64,000 nt of DNA from Amoebophrya sp. A120. Lineage: Eukaryota > Sar > Dinophyceae > Syndiniales > Amoebophryaceae. Position 1 is the first letter of the stretch, and each line of letters starts with the position of its first letter. The stretch spans positions 7,799,650 to 7,863,649 of the forward strand of contig CAJINV010000002.1 of NCBI GenBank assembly GCA_905178155.1, given 5' to 3'. Of this stretch, positions 22,801-34,600 are shown in pieces. Under the pieces are notes generated by a model. The model saw nothing but the letters and a program-made list of their open reading frames with translations, did no database searches and was not told where the DNA came from. A program made the translations under genes and the position numbers.

Positions 22801-24816
22801 TCTTGGTTCACCGCAGCACTGCTTGTCGTGTCCATCTCCGCTCCACCGGCAGCTCCCGCACCACTACTACCCCCGGTCGCGGTGCCCTTCGGCACGTATT
22901 CGAACCCGTTCTCGGTTACGACGATTTTGGTGTTGGCGGGAATGGCAGCGCTGCTGGTCGCCGCCGTCTGGCTCATCAGATGTTCCAACGTCATCGAGCT
23001 GTTCAAACTCTTCGTCGCCGGTTGCGGGTTGCTGTATGTGCGGTACAAACTCCGCTTCGAGGAGGACGCCGAACCACTGAAGCGGTCGGTCGCCGGGGTC
23101 AGCAGCGGGTTTGCACTCAGCCGCGCGAACACGTCCGGAATTTTGCCGTTCCCTGCCGCAGTCGAGGAGCCCCCGACGTCCTGCCGCCCGGTCGTTGTGG
23201 TCGCGCCGTCGTACGTTTGTGAAAACGAGGAGTTTGTGGCTGCTGTGCTCGCCATGGTAGAAACCGTGTTGGATTGGTCCTGCAACCGCTTCTTGTGCTC
23301 GCGGACGATGGACGAAATATTGGCCGCGGTAGAGCAGTTGGACCCCGCCATGGCGCTCATGTTGTACAAGGACTTCGCCCGGAGCTGCTCCTCCCGCCTT
23401 CTCGCCTCCTCCTCCCACTTGCGATCTTTCCTATCAGAGTGCAGAAAGCGTCACTCCCCTCGCCTCATTCTTTTGTTTTAGTTTTTTGCAACAAAATTAC
23501 AAGTATCCCGATTGCTGTTTTCTTTTTTTGCAGTCGTGACTTGAGTGACAAGTTGAGGACCGTGCCGAAAGAGCTGAATATTCCGTCCGATCATTTTATT
23601 TTGTATCTTTCATGCAATAGGTAGCTCATTGATGTCATTTCTTCACTGTCGCAATTTCATTTTGTCTGAGAGGCGAGAGGGGACTTGGTTGTACCATGTG
23701 ATACGTGCGCCGCTCCAGCGTAATGCTGGAGTCCGATGTGACGGACGCGTTGTGCGAGGCATTGCCTCCCCGACGGGTGGACGTGTAATTAGATCCGGTA
23801 GTCGCTCCTGCTGCACCGCCGGCTGTTGCTCCAGCACCGCCACGGCCTGGTCTTGTCGGCGACATTGAAAAATTTCCTTGCGAACTAGAGGAACTGCCAG
23901 TGGGAGCGCCAGCACTACCGTGGATGTTCCCCGCTGCCATGCTGGAGAGCTGGTAGTTCAGCTTGCGCTTTTCCTCCTGCTCCTTCAGGAACGTTTCCAC
24001 ACTGAACTCGGCCTGCGCAAACACGTTCGACGTGTTCTGGGCAATCTCGGTGGCATTCGACTGTGTGATGATGTTCTGGGTGGTGGCAAACATCTGCGCA
24101 TTCTTCTCCACCTCGGAGGAGCTCTTTACCCGAAACTTGTTGCTCTGCGAAATCAAGTTTGCGCCAGCCAACCGGTGCATATGCTTGCGGCTCTCCTGGA
24201 GTTGTAGCGGTTTGGTGTTTCTTTTCCGCCCTTACCCTTAGGGGAGCCAAAACAATTTTCGGTGTCAGATTTTTATTAAAACTTTTTTCTAATCACGCAC
24301 TCTTGCGTAGTAAGTACAGCTAAAGATTTATTCAGCTGACATGAAGCGTGTGCTGTGCCATGATGCCTTGTGGGCATCGAACAAGTTCTCCGCGAGTCAA
24401 ATCATGTATTTATACCTCATCCGCTTCCGAGGTCGAAGCTCCTTTTCCCGGACTCCTCTGCGGATTGTTATACGGCACGCCGAGTAAGGGCTTGCTCTGC
24501 ATCGCTGTCGGACTATCACGTCGGAAATACGTAGATAAGTACCCAGCAACACACCCTTCAGGTGGATTTTTCGCACTCAAACGGATGCATGTGAATGTCG
24601 AAGTCACAGTCAGTGTTTCTCTTTGCAAATACTTATATAGCTGAAGCCGTAAAAAATTTGACTGAAGCTCCTGTAAGTGCTATATGCAAATGAGCTGGTG
24701 TGGTGGGTACTTGTTACACTTTTTCCCGACTGATATGGCACAGAGGCATGGTCTTTTTCGAGCCGCTTCGACAGTTGGTCCAGCAGCGCGTCCGAAGGCT
24801 GGAAGGCTTTAAACAT
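19857..24816 (-). CDS. Ser/Ala/Thr-rich protein of about 1200 residues, unknown function
   Basis: Firm exons are 24195-23705, 23430-21327, 21015-20446 and 20165-19857, which give 1157 residues with agreeing phases. Introns 23431-23704 (GTATCA...TGATAG) and 20166-20445 (GTATAG...CCCAG) are GT-AG; the third is an introner. A 5' exon starting at the ATG at 24816 (MFKAFQPSDALLDQLSKRL) is likely, but its splice to 24195 was not resolved. A further coding-like patch (LKQAVETSFLHQIES) lies near 24960-25010. The first firm exon has a heptad-like segment (SVETFLKEQEEKRKLNYQL), followed by long Ser/Ala/Gly/Thr disorder with two polyproline runs (PPPPPAPK, QPPPPPPQLP). A final folded-looking tail (TAKQNLILRKKMAGGGDKLQTQ...) is conserved-looking but unrecognised. 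No catalytic motif is visible. It could be an adaptor or cytoskeletal regulator, but this cannot be supported. Confidence 0.7.
21021..21326. mobile_element. Introner family 2, copy E2 (in the Ser/Ala-rich gene)
   Basis: A 306-bp element begins TATTACAATG and ends CTTTGATA. The terminal inverted repeats share GTGAAAAATGCCCCC-type sequence, different from family 1. It is flanked by a perfect 5-bp duplication, TGAGG at 21016-21020 and 21327-21331. Removing it plus one TGAGG gives GCC GCC TCA|ACA AAT GCA in frame. The interior carries several GCATGACA and GCATCACA words also found in family 1. Confidence 0.9.
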
Positions 24817-25713
24817 CTTGCCAAGAATGGTTCTTGTTTACTTCGGAGTGATGTAGATCTAGATCATTTTTATCGATACATATTTTATCATTGCGGCATA
24901 TGGTCAGTACGCTGTGCCTGCTTATGGATTTTTCCAGAATGAGGCTGGTGGTTTAACACTTTCAATTTGATGCAGAAAGGAAGTCTCCACCGCCTGCTTC
25001 AATTTCTCCGGCGAAAAAACAATAGCCGCACAGGATGATAACTAAGTGATCAAATCAAATCAAATTGTTTTCACGCCACTTAGTGCAGCGCCACTTAGTG
25101 CAGCGATGCAATGATCTGAAAAGTAGCAGTGCTTGTCCTTCTTTGACAATGGCGCTCAGACTCCGTGTAACCTCTCACTCGTCAGTTGCAACTCTCCGTC
25201 TCAATGTGCATGTCCGATATCCTCACAAACAAAAGCACGAACGAATAGTATGTCGTGCGTCTCATACTCACGACCACGAAACAAATGCAACGCGTCTCGC
25301 AATCACGAAGCTAAGGACTAAAGTACTTTCCAAAAATGCTGTAACGGGCTGAAAAATTCCCAACAAGTGTTGTGTACGCAGACCGAACATACATAGTCGA
25401 CGAGGAGGATTGCCGTGATTGTAAAATCGCGTAGAGAACAAGCTCGCGAACAAATTCTATACAAATGCACGGCACATGTTTTTTGCCGTCGTTCCGCGCA
25501 CCGTTTGACAGTGGGTCGATGGGTGATGCTGCAAGAAAAAAATGACCACGAGACCCGGTCTTGCGGAAAACCAGCAGTCACCGCATGACTTGGTTTCGTC
25601 GCACTCTCAAAATAGATTCCTTGAGGATCCAGGTAAAACGTGACCAAGGAATCTTCGTTGTGAAATTCTTAATCTTATTCGTTCCTGTATCCTCATCATT
25701 GTACTTCCCCGTG
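24817..25713. other. Intergenic with a possible 5' exon of the preceding gene
   Basis: Mostly AT-rich. The minus-strand patch 24960-25010 encodes LKQAVETSFLHQIES and may belong to the gene at 19857-24816. A 15-bp tandem duplication at 25074-25103 is listed separately. Nothing else is supportable. Confidence 0.45.
25074..25103. repeat. Two-copy 15-bp tandem repeat
   Basis: CGCCACTTAGTGCAG occurs twice head to tail (25074-25088 and 25089-25103) without mismatch. Confidence 0.85.
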
Positions 25714-28474
25714 CTACGTCGCATAGACACGGTATTCCCCAGCCGCTTCGCAATTCAGTTGTTGTCGGATCCAAACCGGCGGTGGCTCAAGGGGAATCTG
25801 GAAGGGCGGAAAGCTCTCGCCCTGCGTGTAAAGCTCCAATAACTGCTGCCGTTTCACCGGGTCGTCTGCTACATCACCAGCACTCGGAGCTGATGCAGGA
25901 GCTGTAGCGATCGGAGCTTGCTGAGGCCCGGGCGTGGGGCCGGCGGTTCCAAACAGCGACGCGGAGGTGGAGGCGGAACTGAGATTTGCGCCGCCGGCGC
26001 TTGTCGTGTCTACGTTGCTGCCCGTACCAAAAAGTTCTTGTCACACGGAAAAGAAGTGCAGCTTTACCTTTGCCTCGCACAGCAGAATAACGTATGCTCG
26101 TTGTTAGCAACGGTTTTCGTTTTTCACACATCCTTCTTTTTCCCAGGTCTTCCATGCGGTTGACCGTAGGTCGATACAAACTAAGCATGCAGAATAAACT
26201 ACTTAAATAAGCGGGACGACAAACAGAGCGCGCTTTCTGTCGCATCCGGAAGGAACAGGAAGATGAACGATGCAAAGTATTCTCGTGAGAACTATACCAG
26301 CATGCTGAATCTGTTGCAAATAACCCGCGTGGTGGAGATTCCTGCTGAAAGGAGGGCTGCACAACTACAACAGTTTGCTTGTCGTAGACTGGTGCCCCCG
26401 CCTGCTCCTGTCGGCACCGTTGGCGCGAGCCCGGTGAGACCGCCGTCAGTTGTCCCGGGGGGCGCACCGCCCGCAATGTCGTCGTCTTCGTCATCCAGGC
26501 CCAATAAATCGGCAGTCGCTTTTGCCGCGTTGGCCTTTTCCTTTTTGTTTCCAAACGGGTTGCTGGTGGCCGCGGTCGCCACTGCCGCCTGTCCGAAGCT
26601 GCTACCAGCCGCGGTGGGTAGAATATGAAAAGGAAAAATCCCCCTTCCCCATATCAAAAAGAAAATCTGTGATGCTGGATTTGCGTACACAAATCAGATT
26701 TGTATTGCAGGAAAGCACTGCGGCCAGATCCCCAGGCTAGGGAGGGGCGTATGGATCTAGTTGGTCAGCATTGCAAACGGCTGACCTTTAGGCCCAACAG
26801 CATGAAAAATCGCTTCCATAATGGGGCGGAAGCTTCTGCCCTTGTCTTCTTGCAAGACAAATCAAATGTGATTTGTGACCTCAAATCAGCAACACAAATT
26901 TTCGGAAAGATACCTTTTCGATATGGGGAGGGGGGATTTTTCCTCTCAATATAGAACTGCGGCAGTGCGGAAAGCGTTGGTGCCTGTCGGTATCAAAGGA
27001 AAGAAGAAGGTAAGAAATTTGGAAGATGAGTCTTTCCCTGTTTACAGACGAGGTAAGGGGGCGATGTGCACATGATACGGATTTGCCGCTTTGCCTCGAT
27101 TGTTTTTTTACTTCAGCAGAATCAAGTACAAAACGTTCTTGGCTTCTCCTATCTTGCCCGATACTTTGTGATGTCGTCCTCCTCGTGATCGAGGCAGCCA
27201 AAAGCAAGAGCGACGAGACAATAGGGAGAGAAGATAACTTGTACGAAGTAACATGAGTGTCATCTTTTTCCTGCACAGGACGAGCACATGACCTTTATTT
27301 GTGCGGTGTTCTACTTTCACACCGAATCAAAAATTGACTGCAGTTTCTTGAGAGCCACGCGCCACGTTCTGTAGTGCCACAAGGGACTCGTCCAAAGTGA
27401 CTTCCTCCTCCTTTCAGTTCTTGTGCATACAGCCGCCAAAGCCGCCCATCCCGCCGCCGCCGCCACTGATCTGGAAGCCCTGTCCCGCAGAGCCTCCGCT
27501 TCCGGCCGCCACTATCAAAAGTAAAAGTGTCTGGGTCTGGAAACTTGTGATGCTGGGTGGCGTCTCATGATGAGGCTACAGATGCTGCCTAAGCATGACA
27601 GGTTTCTGAGCTCCTAGGTGTTGCCTATTCTGCATGACAAACTGCGCTTCTGCATCACAGAAAAGCGGAGCTCTTGGGTAACGTGCATGACAGATTTAGG
27701 AGTCATGCCAGACAAGCATGACAAACATGAATTCTTCCAGACCCAGACATTTTTACATTTGATAGCCACGCCAAACACCCCACTGGAAGAAGAGGACGAC
27801 CCGCCGAAAAGCGGCTTGCTCGCGGGCTGCCCGAAGCTAGGCACCGGTGCGCTGCTGCTGGTTCCGAAGGTCTGGGCCTGGCCGGTATTGATCACGCCGC
27901 TTGCGGGCGCGGATGGTGCTCCGAACAACCCACCCCCGGACGCACGGCCTGCGGTTCCGAATGGATTGCTCGAGGTACTGCTGCTGCTCGCAGCAGGCTG
28001 CCCAAAACTCGTTCCTCCCGGAGCTTGCTGTGGCTGCAGAAATCCGCCACCCTGTGGTGCTGCGCCAAAAGTCTGCATCTGCTGCTGCCCGAAAGGGTTG
28101 CTGGGTGCTGTGGGCTGCTGCTGCGACAGTTGAAGCCCCCCGCCAGGTGCCTGTTGCAGCTGCTGCTGCTGCTGCATTGCCGCCTGCGGGCCGAATGGGT
28201 TGCCGCTGCCGGCTGCGGTGGAATGGCCAAAGCCGCCTTGCACTGGTTGTGCCGCCCCGAATGGATGCTGGTTGCCTTGCGATGCACTTGGTGCCCCGCC
28301 TCCTCCAAAGGGGTGCTGAAGTTGAGAATTTGCGGTCGCGCCACCAGTGGCGCCGCCGAGCACGAGTCCTGGACCTGGTTGTGCCTGTGCCTGCACCGGC
28401 GCTGTTGCCCCGAACGGGTGTGCAGCGGACGAGGACGAGGTCGATGTTGCGGGCAGCAGTTTCACACCCTGCAT
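25714..28474 (-). CDS. FG/NPFG-repeat protein, nucleoporin-like or EH-ligand-like
   Basis: Exons: 28474-27765, 27507-27431, 26983-26952, 26618-26390, 26036-25714, with agreeing phases, giving about 456 residues. The donor at 26389 (GTCTAC) is the least certain. Residues 1-240 are Gln/Gly/Ser/Pro-rich with spaced HPFG, NPFG, SFGQ, TFG, GLFG and LFGG motifs; further SSFGQ, NPFGN and LFGTG motifs follow after the two introners. The tail is LELYTQGESFPPFQIP...WIRQQLN. Dispersed FG, GLFG and SFGQ units are typical of FG nucleoporins, which line the nuclear pore and bind transport receptors. The NPF triplets would also fit endocytic adaptors such as epsins. No folded N-terminal domain was found to choose between these. 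The neighbouring small gene at 28813-29748 carries a Nup98-like SFEELR motif, which mildly favours the pore. Two introners from different families interrupt this gene. Confidence 0.72.
26624..26951. mobile_element. Introner family 2, copy E3 (in the FG-repeat gene)
   Basis: A 328-bp element begins TATGAAAAGG and ends CTCTCAATA. The inverted repeats share AGGAAAAATCCCCC. It is flanked by a perfect 5-bp duplication, TAGAA at 26619-26623 and 26952-26956. Removing it with one TAGAA restores GCA GTT CTA|CCC ACC GCG in frame. The preceding exon is only 32 bases long. Confidence 0.88.
27513..27764. mobile_element. Introner family 1, copy E4 (in the FG-repeat gene)
   Basis: A 252-bp element with TATCAA/TTGATA ends and about 30-bp inverted repeats containing GTCTGGGTCTGG. 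It is flanked by a perfect 5-bp duplication, GCCAC at 27508-27512 and 27765-27769. Removing it with one GCCAC gives GGC GTG GC|G GCC in frame. Same length as E1 and about nine-tenths identical to it by eye, so the two are recent relatives in different genes. Confidence 0.92.
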
Positions 28475-28812
28475 TAGCTTCACCACTCATTTATGCAATG
28501 GAAAAAGTGTTGCCGTACTTCTGGTACTGTTTTGCGAAGGATAATGATCCATTGCCTGGTGTTGCTAGGACTATCACAAACACTGCCATTGACGAGATAG
28601 AGTACTTTCACATTTACAGCACGCAATACGCACGGCTGGAGACACTATTGATATTCCTACATGTGGTTCTGCGTTAAGAAAGAACCGCTTCCGGTTACTT
28701 GATTTTGAATTAGACCCACGTGCTGGCCGTTGTGCTACAACCTTTTCGGCACGACATCAAAAAGGAGAGACAGATTTTTTTCAAACAGTAGTCGCGCGAG
28801 TAGCCAAAGCTG
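28475..28812. other. Short intergenic spacer
   Basis: About 340 bases between the FG-repeat gene and the small SFEELR gene. No intermediate exon joining the two could be found in compatible phase, so they are treated as separate genes. Confidence 0.45.
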
Positions 28813-29748
28813 CTACTTCTTTTCCCTTGCATACAAGCTGTCGTCCAGCCGCTTCCCCTGCAGCGTGCAGCCCAGGGACTTGGCGACTAGGTCTGGCCCG
28901 AACACCTGCACGTACCGTTCGATCTGTTGCTGGTGCAATTGCACCCACAGGCCTTGCTTCTGGTCCGCGGTGGGGAGCTGCATCTGCTGAAACCGAAGCT
29001 CCTCGAAACTCAAGTCGTTCTGGACTAGATGCGGCCCGGTCTTCTCCTTCCCAAACCCCGTCGCGGGCCAGTATTCTACAGAAAAGCATACCCACACCAG
29101 AAAAAAAAAAGTATTTGCCATGCCATTTTTTGCATCCAGAAAAATTCCTTCCTTGCTGTCTGTAGTTCAGCTTGGCAAATTTTTTCGGGCGCCTCAGCCT
29201 GACCTTTCCCTTTGGCGCGCTAGCCGGCATTACATTCTCCATGCCAGACAGAAGCGGCCCTCTGTTGCAGATCATAATCTATTTGCAACAGAAAACCAGC
29301 AACACACATCTATTTTGACCACACATCAATTTTTGGTTCTGGTACGGATGTACTTTTCTCTAGGATAGCCAGGACAGTCCGTGCATGCCCTCCTTCAGGA
29401 TCTGGTCTCATGGAAGCACAAAAAAATGTGTGAGCAATCAGCGGCTTCATCTCGTCGAGTGGAGACAGATTCCAATGCCGTATCGACAGCAGAACGTATG
29501 CAATTTGAATCATTAACATGCTTAGCTCGCACGCATACCTTGGTTTCTCGAATAACGACGACAAGTGCGCAAACAAGAGTTAGACAGCGACAGTCTGCCC
29601 ACAGTTTACATTTTTACACTTGTCGCACTCTCAAAGAAGTCGCTCCTGACGCACATAACTTTGTCTTTCGCTTTGATACCTCTTGCTCGGCTTTTAGCCC
29701 CGCGCGGTTCACGAAGGCCCCCGAGGAGCTGCTGCTTGCCGTCGCCAT
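28813..29748 (-). CDS. Small protein with Nup98-like SFEELR motif, exon structure partly resolved
   Basis: The first exon (29748-29680) encodes MATASSSSSGAFVNRAGLKAEQE and ends at a GTATCA donor. A middle exon starts near 29261 (GPLLSGMENVMPASAPKGK...KKFAKLNY). The last exon ends at 28813 (WPATGFGKEKTGPHLVQ...DLSFEELRFQQMQ...GKRLDDSLYAREKK). The join of the last two reads KLNY|WPATG if a non-GT-AG intron between the short repeats AACTAC and AATAC is removed. The link from exon 1 to the middle exon was not resolved; a piece near 29360-29400 may be an extra exon. The SFEELR segment resembles the (S/L)EELR motif near the middle of Nup98-type nucleoporins, but the rest is not recognised. The position next to an FG-repeat gene is suggestive only. 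Confidence 0.45.
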
Positions 29749-31685
29749 GATGTGTTTGCTGCCCTGTTCTTACTCGCTACTCCTAGTACTCATTTACCCC
29801 CAGTAAAAGACTTACACAGAGATTCACTTTGCCTTTGCGATTCTTAGCCAACAAAATCTACTCACAAGAGGAAAACAAAGTAAAGGAGAAACGAAAATCT
29901 TGCACAGCTACCTCTAGTACGTAGTAACTTCTCTGTCGCATGAGCTTTAGATCGATAAGTGGTGTTGTGGCAAGACTGACCGTCCTGAGAGTTTATATGT
30001 TGAAAACTTTAGTCAAATTGTAAGAAAGTATTATACTCTTTTATTGCTTTGCAAAGTCCCAGAGCAAAACGAACTGCGCTACTCATTTTCAGCTTCCTGA
30101 CGTGACCAACGATCTTTGCACTTACTACCAGCAAAAAGGAAAAAAACTCAGCGGATCACCGTCGTTCATTCATTCTCATCGCCGAGACTGTAAGCATATT
30201 GCCACGTAAAATCAAAATGAGAAGTATGTGGAGATAGGTTTACTGGGCAGGAGAAAGTGAGATAGCTTTCTAACATAGCACTCATCCTCCGCCGAATTGG
30301 TGTTTTATTCCTTGCTGCTTGGATCAATCTTGTTCCGGTCTGTGATCTACTTTTGGTCCGCCTTTCCCTTTTTGGAACAACACGAAGAGAGTCACCTCGT
30401 CACGCTCACGTCCCTTTCGAAAGGGCGCCTTACTTAAATAACAGTATTTATCAGATTAGGTCGTGCATTTTGAAAAAAACGATACTAGGTATCCTATTAA
30501 TTTTTTTTTTCTGTTTCGCGAAACAACGAAAAAAGCTTGTGGAGAGTGAAAGTTTTAGTAGTGTAGTACTTTGGCAAGGGGTAAGACTGCCTGGCAGCAC
30601 CAGAGTCGGGCACAAGTAGTCGCACTTGGCACAAGGATTAGGTGCTACGCTACTCGCCACGCACGCCCATACCATACCATGGAGATCGCGAAACTTGCCT
30701 CACCAGGCACGGCGCAGCCATCGACGCCAAGGCACCGACACCAGCACCTCACCATTAGATGACAATACAACATCGATAAATGACCAAAGTCACGTAAGTT
30801 AGTACGATCGTAGCATGATTGATTCCTTCTTCATCTCGTTGATTTTGATACCTTAGACACTCGCTTTTCCAAAAAGAATGACATATAAAAGTTGCAAAAT
30901 ATAAAGTACATAAACCGCCTTGAGCGAGGCAGCGCTCCGCCGGTTCCTTTATTTTTTCTATTTTGCAGCTTACAGCACTATCGCTGCTTTTCTGCCTGAA
31001 CTTTTCAAAATTTCTATGCACATAAATGTTTGTTCTATAAGCGTGTCTCTCGCGTGTTGTGACTTTTTCAGAGTCTCTTGAAGGCGTTTTGCAGTGGGTG
31101 CCTGCACTTTTCTTTCAAATTCAATAAAAAACGTAGTGTGGGAGCCTCTTGAATTACAACAGCAATAACTCTCCCTCACACTGTTGAATAAAAAACGTGA
31201 AGAAGGCTGGCCTTTTGTTTTTCTTGGAAATGAAAACTGTTGAGTAACCGAAAGCTTCGCGGGAATGTCATCAAAACTTCGGCTTCAAAGTACGAGCACT
31301 ATCATATTTTTTTACAAAAAGCTGGAGCTTCAACTGCCATCTGGCGTAGTCAAAAAATGGATTCGCCCCTAGGAGTGGCCGTCACGGCTATAATAGTGCC
31401 CGTCGAGGTGACCCAGTGCCCGTCATGTTCGTCATGCCGAGCAGGCGGTCCAATAAAAAAGTTTATACACAACAGCCACATAGAGAATAAATGGAATTTT
31501 GTCTCAGTAACTCATCACCGTAGCTACCTCCACCTCGGGCCCAGCGGACAAGCTTAATTTCACGGGACGATCGGGAACTACATGTCCTTGCGAAAAATAA
31601 ATGACAAGTTGTAAAAATTTATCGCTTTTTCTTACGTTCTACGTACCAATTTTTTTTGATGTATCGCTATCACTTGGGGTCGCTT
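29749..31685. other. Intergenic, AT-rich, no feature seen
   Basis: This 1.9-kb stretch separates the SFEELR gene from the 3' end of the WSC-domain gene. Small frames on both strands show no coding character. No structured RNA or repeat array was recognised. Confidence 0.55.
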
Positions 31686-34600
31686 TTAGTAACCATAACC
31701 TCCTCCGTAGTCATACCCGTATTGGTCATTCGTGCCGACAACGCCACCGTAGGGGTCTTGGTAGGTCTATCAAACGCAACTAGATCTGGGTCTGGCTAAG
31801 TCCAGAAATTTGACTTGCAGATCTTACTAGATGCCTTACGAGGTGGTCTGGAATGCAGGGCACTACATCACGGGTTTGGGTTTCGTAAGAGCTTTATTGC
31901 AATGCATCAAAATACTATTCCAATTCAAAAAAACAGTCGCAGCATGGCCAGAGCAGGCACATTGGGCTACTCGCGCAAACCAAGTTTTTGTGTGATCTAT
32001 ATGACGCATAAGAAGAAGGTTTAACTTCTGTCCAGACCCAGACACATTTGCGATGCATACCGTTGGGTCACCGCCCATGCTCTGCCCGCTCCACCACGCT
32101 TGCTATGAGATTGCACCTCTCCCTCTCCTCCTCGGTAGCACATTTGATGGCTGGAAGTCTGGCTTCTCAATGACAAATCCACACAAGGTCTGTACTGCGA
32201 GCCTCGGGACCTTGTCATGTTGGGAAACTAAGGGCAGGGCGTCCCTTTTGTAAATCAAAACTACAAACTTTAAACCATCGTCATCGTGAGGTACCGCGCA
32301 AGCACGAATACCGGCGGAGTGGTGACGACCGAAAGGGTCAGGAGACCACCTACCTTGTCATGCAAAATTTTTGAGTAGTAGCAAACGCCTAAGGAAACGT
32401 GTCCGTGTGACATTGGTGTTTCGCATGAGACAAAGGGATTCGCGGGGTTTGTGCACTCTCACACTTGCTGCGCGGGATCGTGGAAGGCCGCACTGGAAAA
32501 GTGGGCGTGGTGTCCCCCATGCACGACGTGGTAAACAAAAAACACGGCGCCAATGAAGACACTCCCGATTATGCCCCACATCGCCAGTTTCGCGGCCCCG
32601 ATGTTGGCGGTGCTGAAGAGATCAGCTAGCAAGCCAAGCTCGTCACACGCCCCTGTTACCGTATTCAACTCGTAGCCCGCTGCGCAGGTCTCGCATTTGT
32701 CGTACAGCCCGGATACTTGGTCGCAGCGGCCAGACACTTTCTCGCAGTTGGGCACCTTCGCACCCTTCACGCCAGTGCACGGCACGCAGTCGCCCTCCCC
32801 TCGACTGTCGGGCCCCAGCATGTAGGTCGGATTGCACATTTCGCAGTGCCGCTTCCCCTGCGTGGCTTGGCAGTTGGTCCCCTCAACGTACAGCTCGCAC
32901 TGGCCCAGCTCCTGGCACGGCTCGCAAATAACTCGCTTGGAGTCGCTTCCCGGAACCTCGATCTCATAGTAGCCACTCGTCGCGCACTTGATGCAAGTGC
33001 GGTAAAAGTCCTCTGTGGAGTTATCCACTTGCACGCACGTCTCTGCGGTTTTCGTAGTGTTGTGATCTTCGCAACCGGGCATGTTCGGTATGCATTGCAA
33101 GTATGTCTGGGTCTGGAAGAATGCAACTCGTGATGCCGCCTTTGGGTTCTAAAAAAATCTGTATTTTTGCATGATCAGGAAGAGTTCAGTTTTTGGTACT
33201 TACGTGGAGACGGAGAGGGCATTTCTCAAGCTGGATAGGCATCAAGAGGCCCTTAGAAAATATGTGATGCTGTACCACACAGCACAGGCATCAAAGATCA
33301 TGCAAAGTGTGCACGACATCAAACTTTGCACTTTTCCAGAGGTGGACCTAGACATACTTATTTGCATTTGATATTCGGGCAAGTAACGCAATAGTTCGTA
33401 GCGTTCGTGGTCTTTCCGGGGACGCATGCATCACACACTCGAGACCCAGGCAGTGGCACCATGGCACAGGACTTCGTTTCGCTGTATACGTTGCGTTCTG
33501 TCATCGGGAAAAGCCTGAAAACCATTGTGCGGAGCCAGCCGCCTCGGCGACTTCGAAAAAAGAGACTCATTGTAGCAGTTCCAGCATCAACCAAGTGAAG
33601 CACTGTTGTGCTGGCACCTCCACCCACAGTATCTACATAACACAAAAACACACAAGAACAAGCAACACGCGCTATGCATGCAAACCAATTCTAACTTCGT
33701 GAAATAAATGCGAAATCGGCGGCCTGGCTGTTTCATGCGATTGATCTTTACTCCCTTTCCAGCGCATAAAATCTCCTGAGTTATCTCCACACTTTACAAT
33801 TTCGTTGGTCTGGGCATTCATATCCACCACAAAATCAACATCGTACACGAACGAATTCGAATTGCAATGCTGCATGACCGATCTGAAAGTACTACAGACC
33901 CAAGTTTTTTCACTGCCTCCTTCTAGTCGACGTCGGCCATCTGTGTGTCGTCCCAGCAGATGCATAGCTTTTCTCCCTCCTCTACCAGGAATCATCTACC
34001 ACGGAAGGCTGGCAGAAGCAACACTTCGCGAATGCAATTTGATTTTGTCGTGCGTGATCGTGGTGCTGTTGCGACGCATAGCTGTCATACACAGACATAT
34101 TCCACCTGAAGGACACGGCTGCGTAGTATTTGGTCCCAGGAATGTATACCTTGGACAGCGTTTTCTTCCTCGGTGCGGGACTCTCGTAATACCCTTGTTC
34201 TACCAAGATGCGCGCCTTGGGTTTCCAAGGCGCGTCCTCTTCAAATTCGCAGGTCGCCCCTTCTTTCTTTCTCTCCGCGCACCATTCCAAATTGTTTGCT
34301 GCGTCTGTTTGGCTTTGCCTGTCATCTACTTCCAGTGGCCTGTGCGGTAGAACGCACTGCTGCGCGGGATCGTGGTTGGTGGGATCGCCAACGTTATAAT
34401 GGTCCGAATGTACGTTTACGTTACCACACTTCTTGCATTCCACCCCCGGCGCCTCATCCAGTTTCGTGGGGAATTCGTAAACTGCCATGGCGTTGATACT
34501 TCCCGCAGACGCCCACCTGGGCTCCCCTTCTGTCGTAATCTTCTCTTCGCCTAGGCTGTACCGCAAATGCCATTCTCAAAGTTTGGTGTAAGGTTGCGCC

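Noticed and set aside
28475-28812. Joining the SFEELR gene and the FG-repeat gene into one nucleoporin gene
   Set aside because: The upstream exon ends with an in-frame stop. The possible GTATGC donor (phase 2) does not fit the phase 0 acceptor CAG|GGT at 28470, and no intermediate exon was found.
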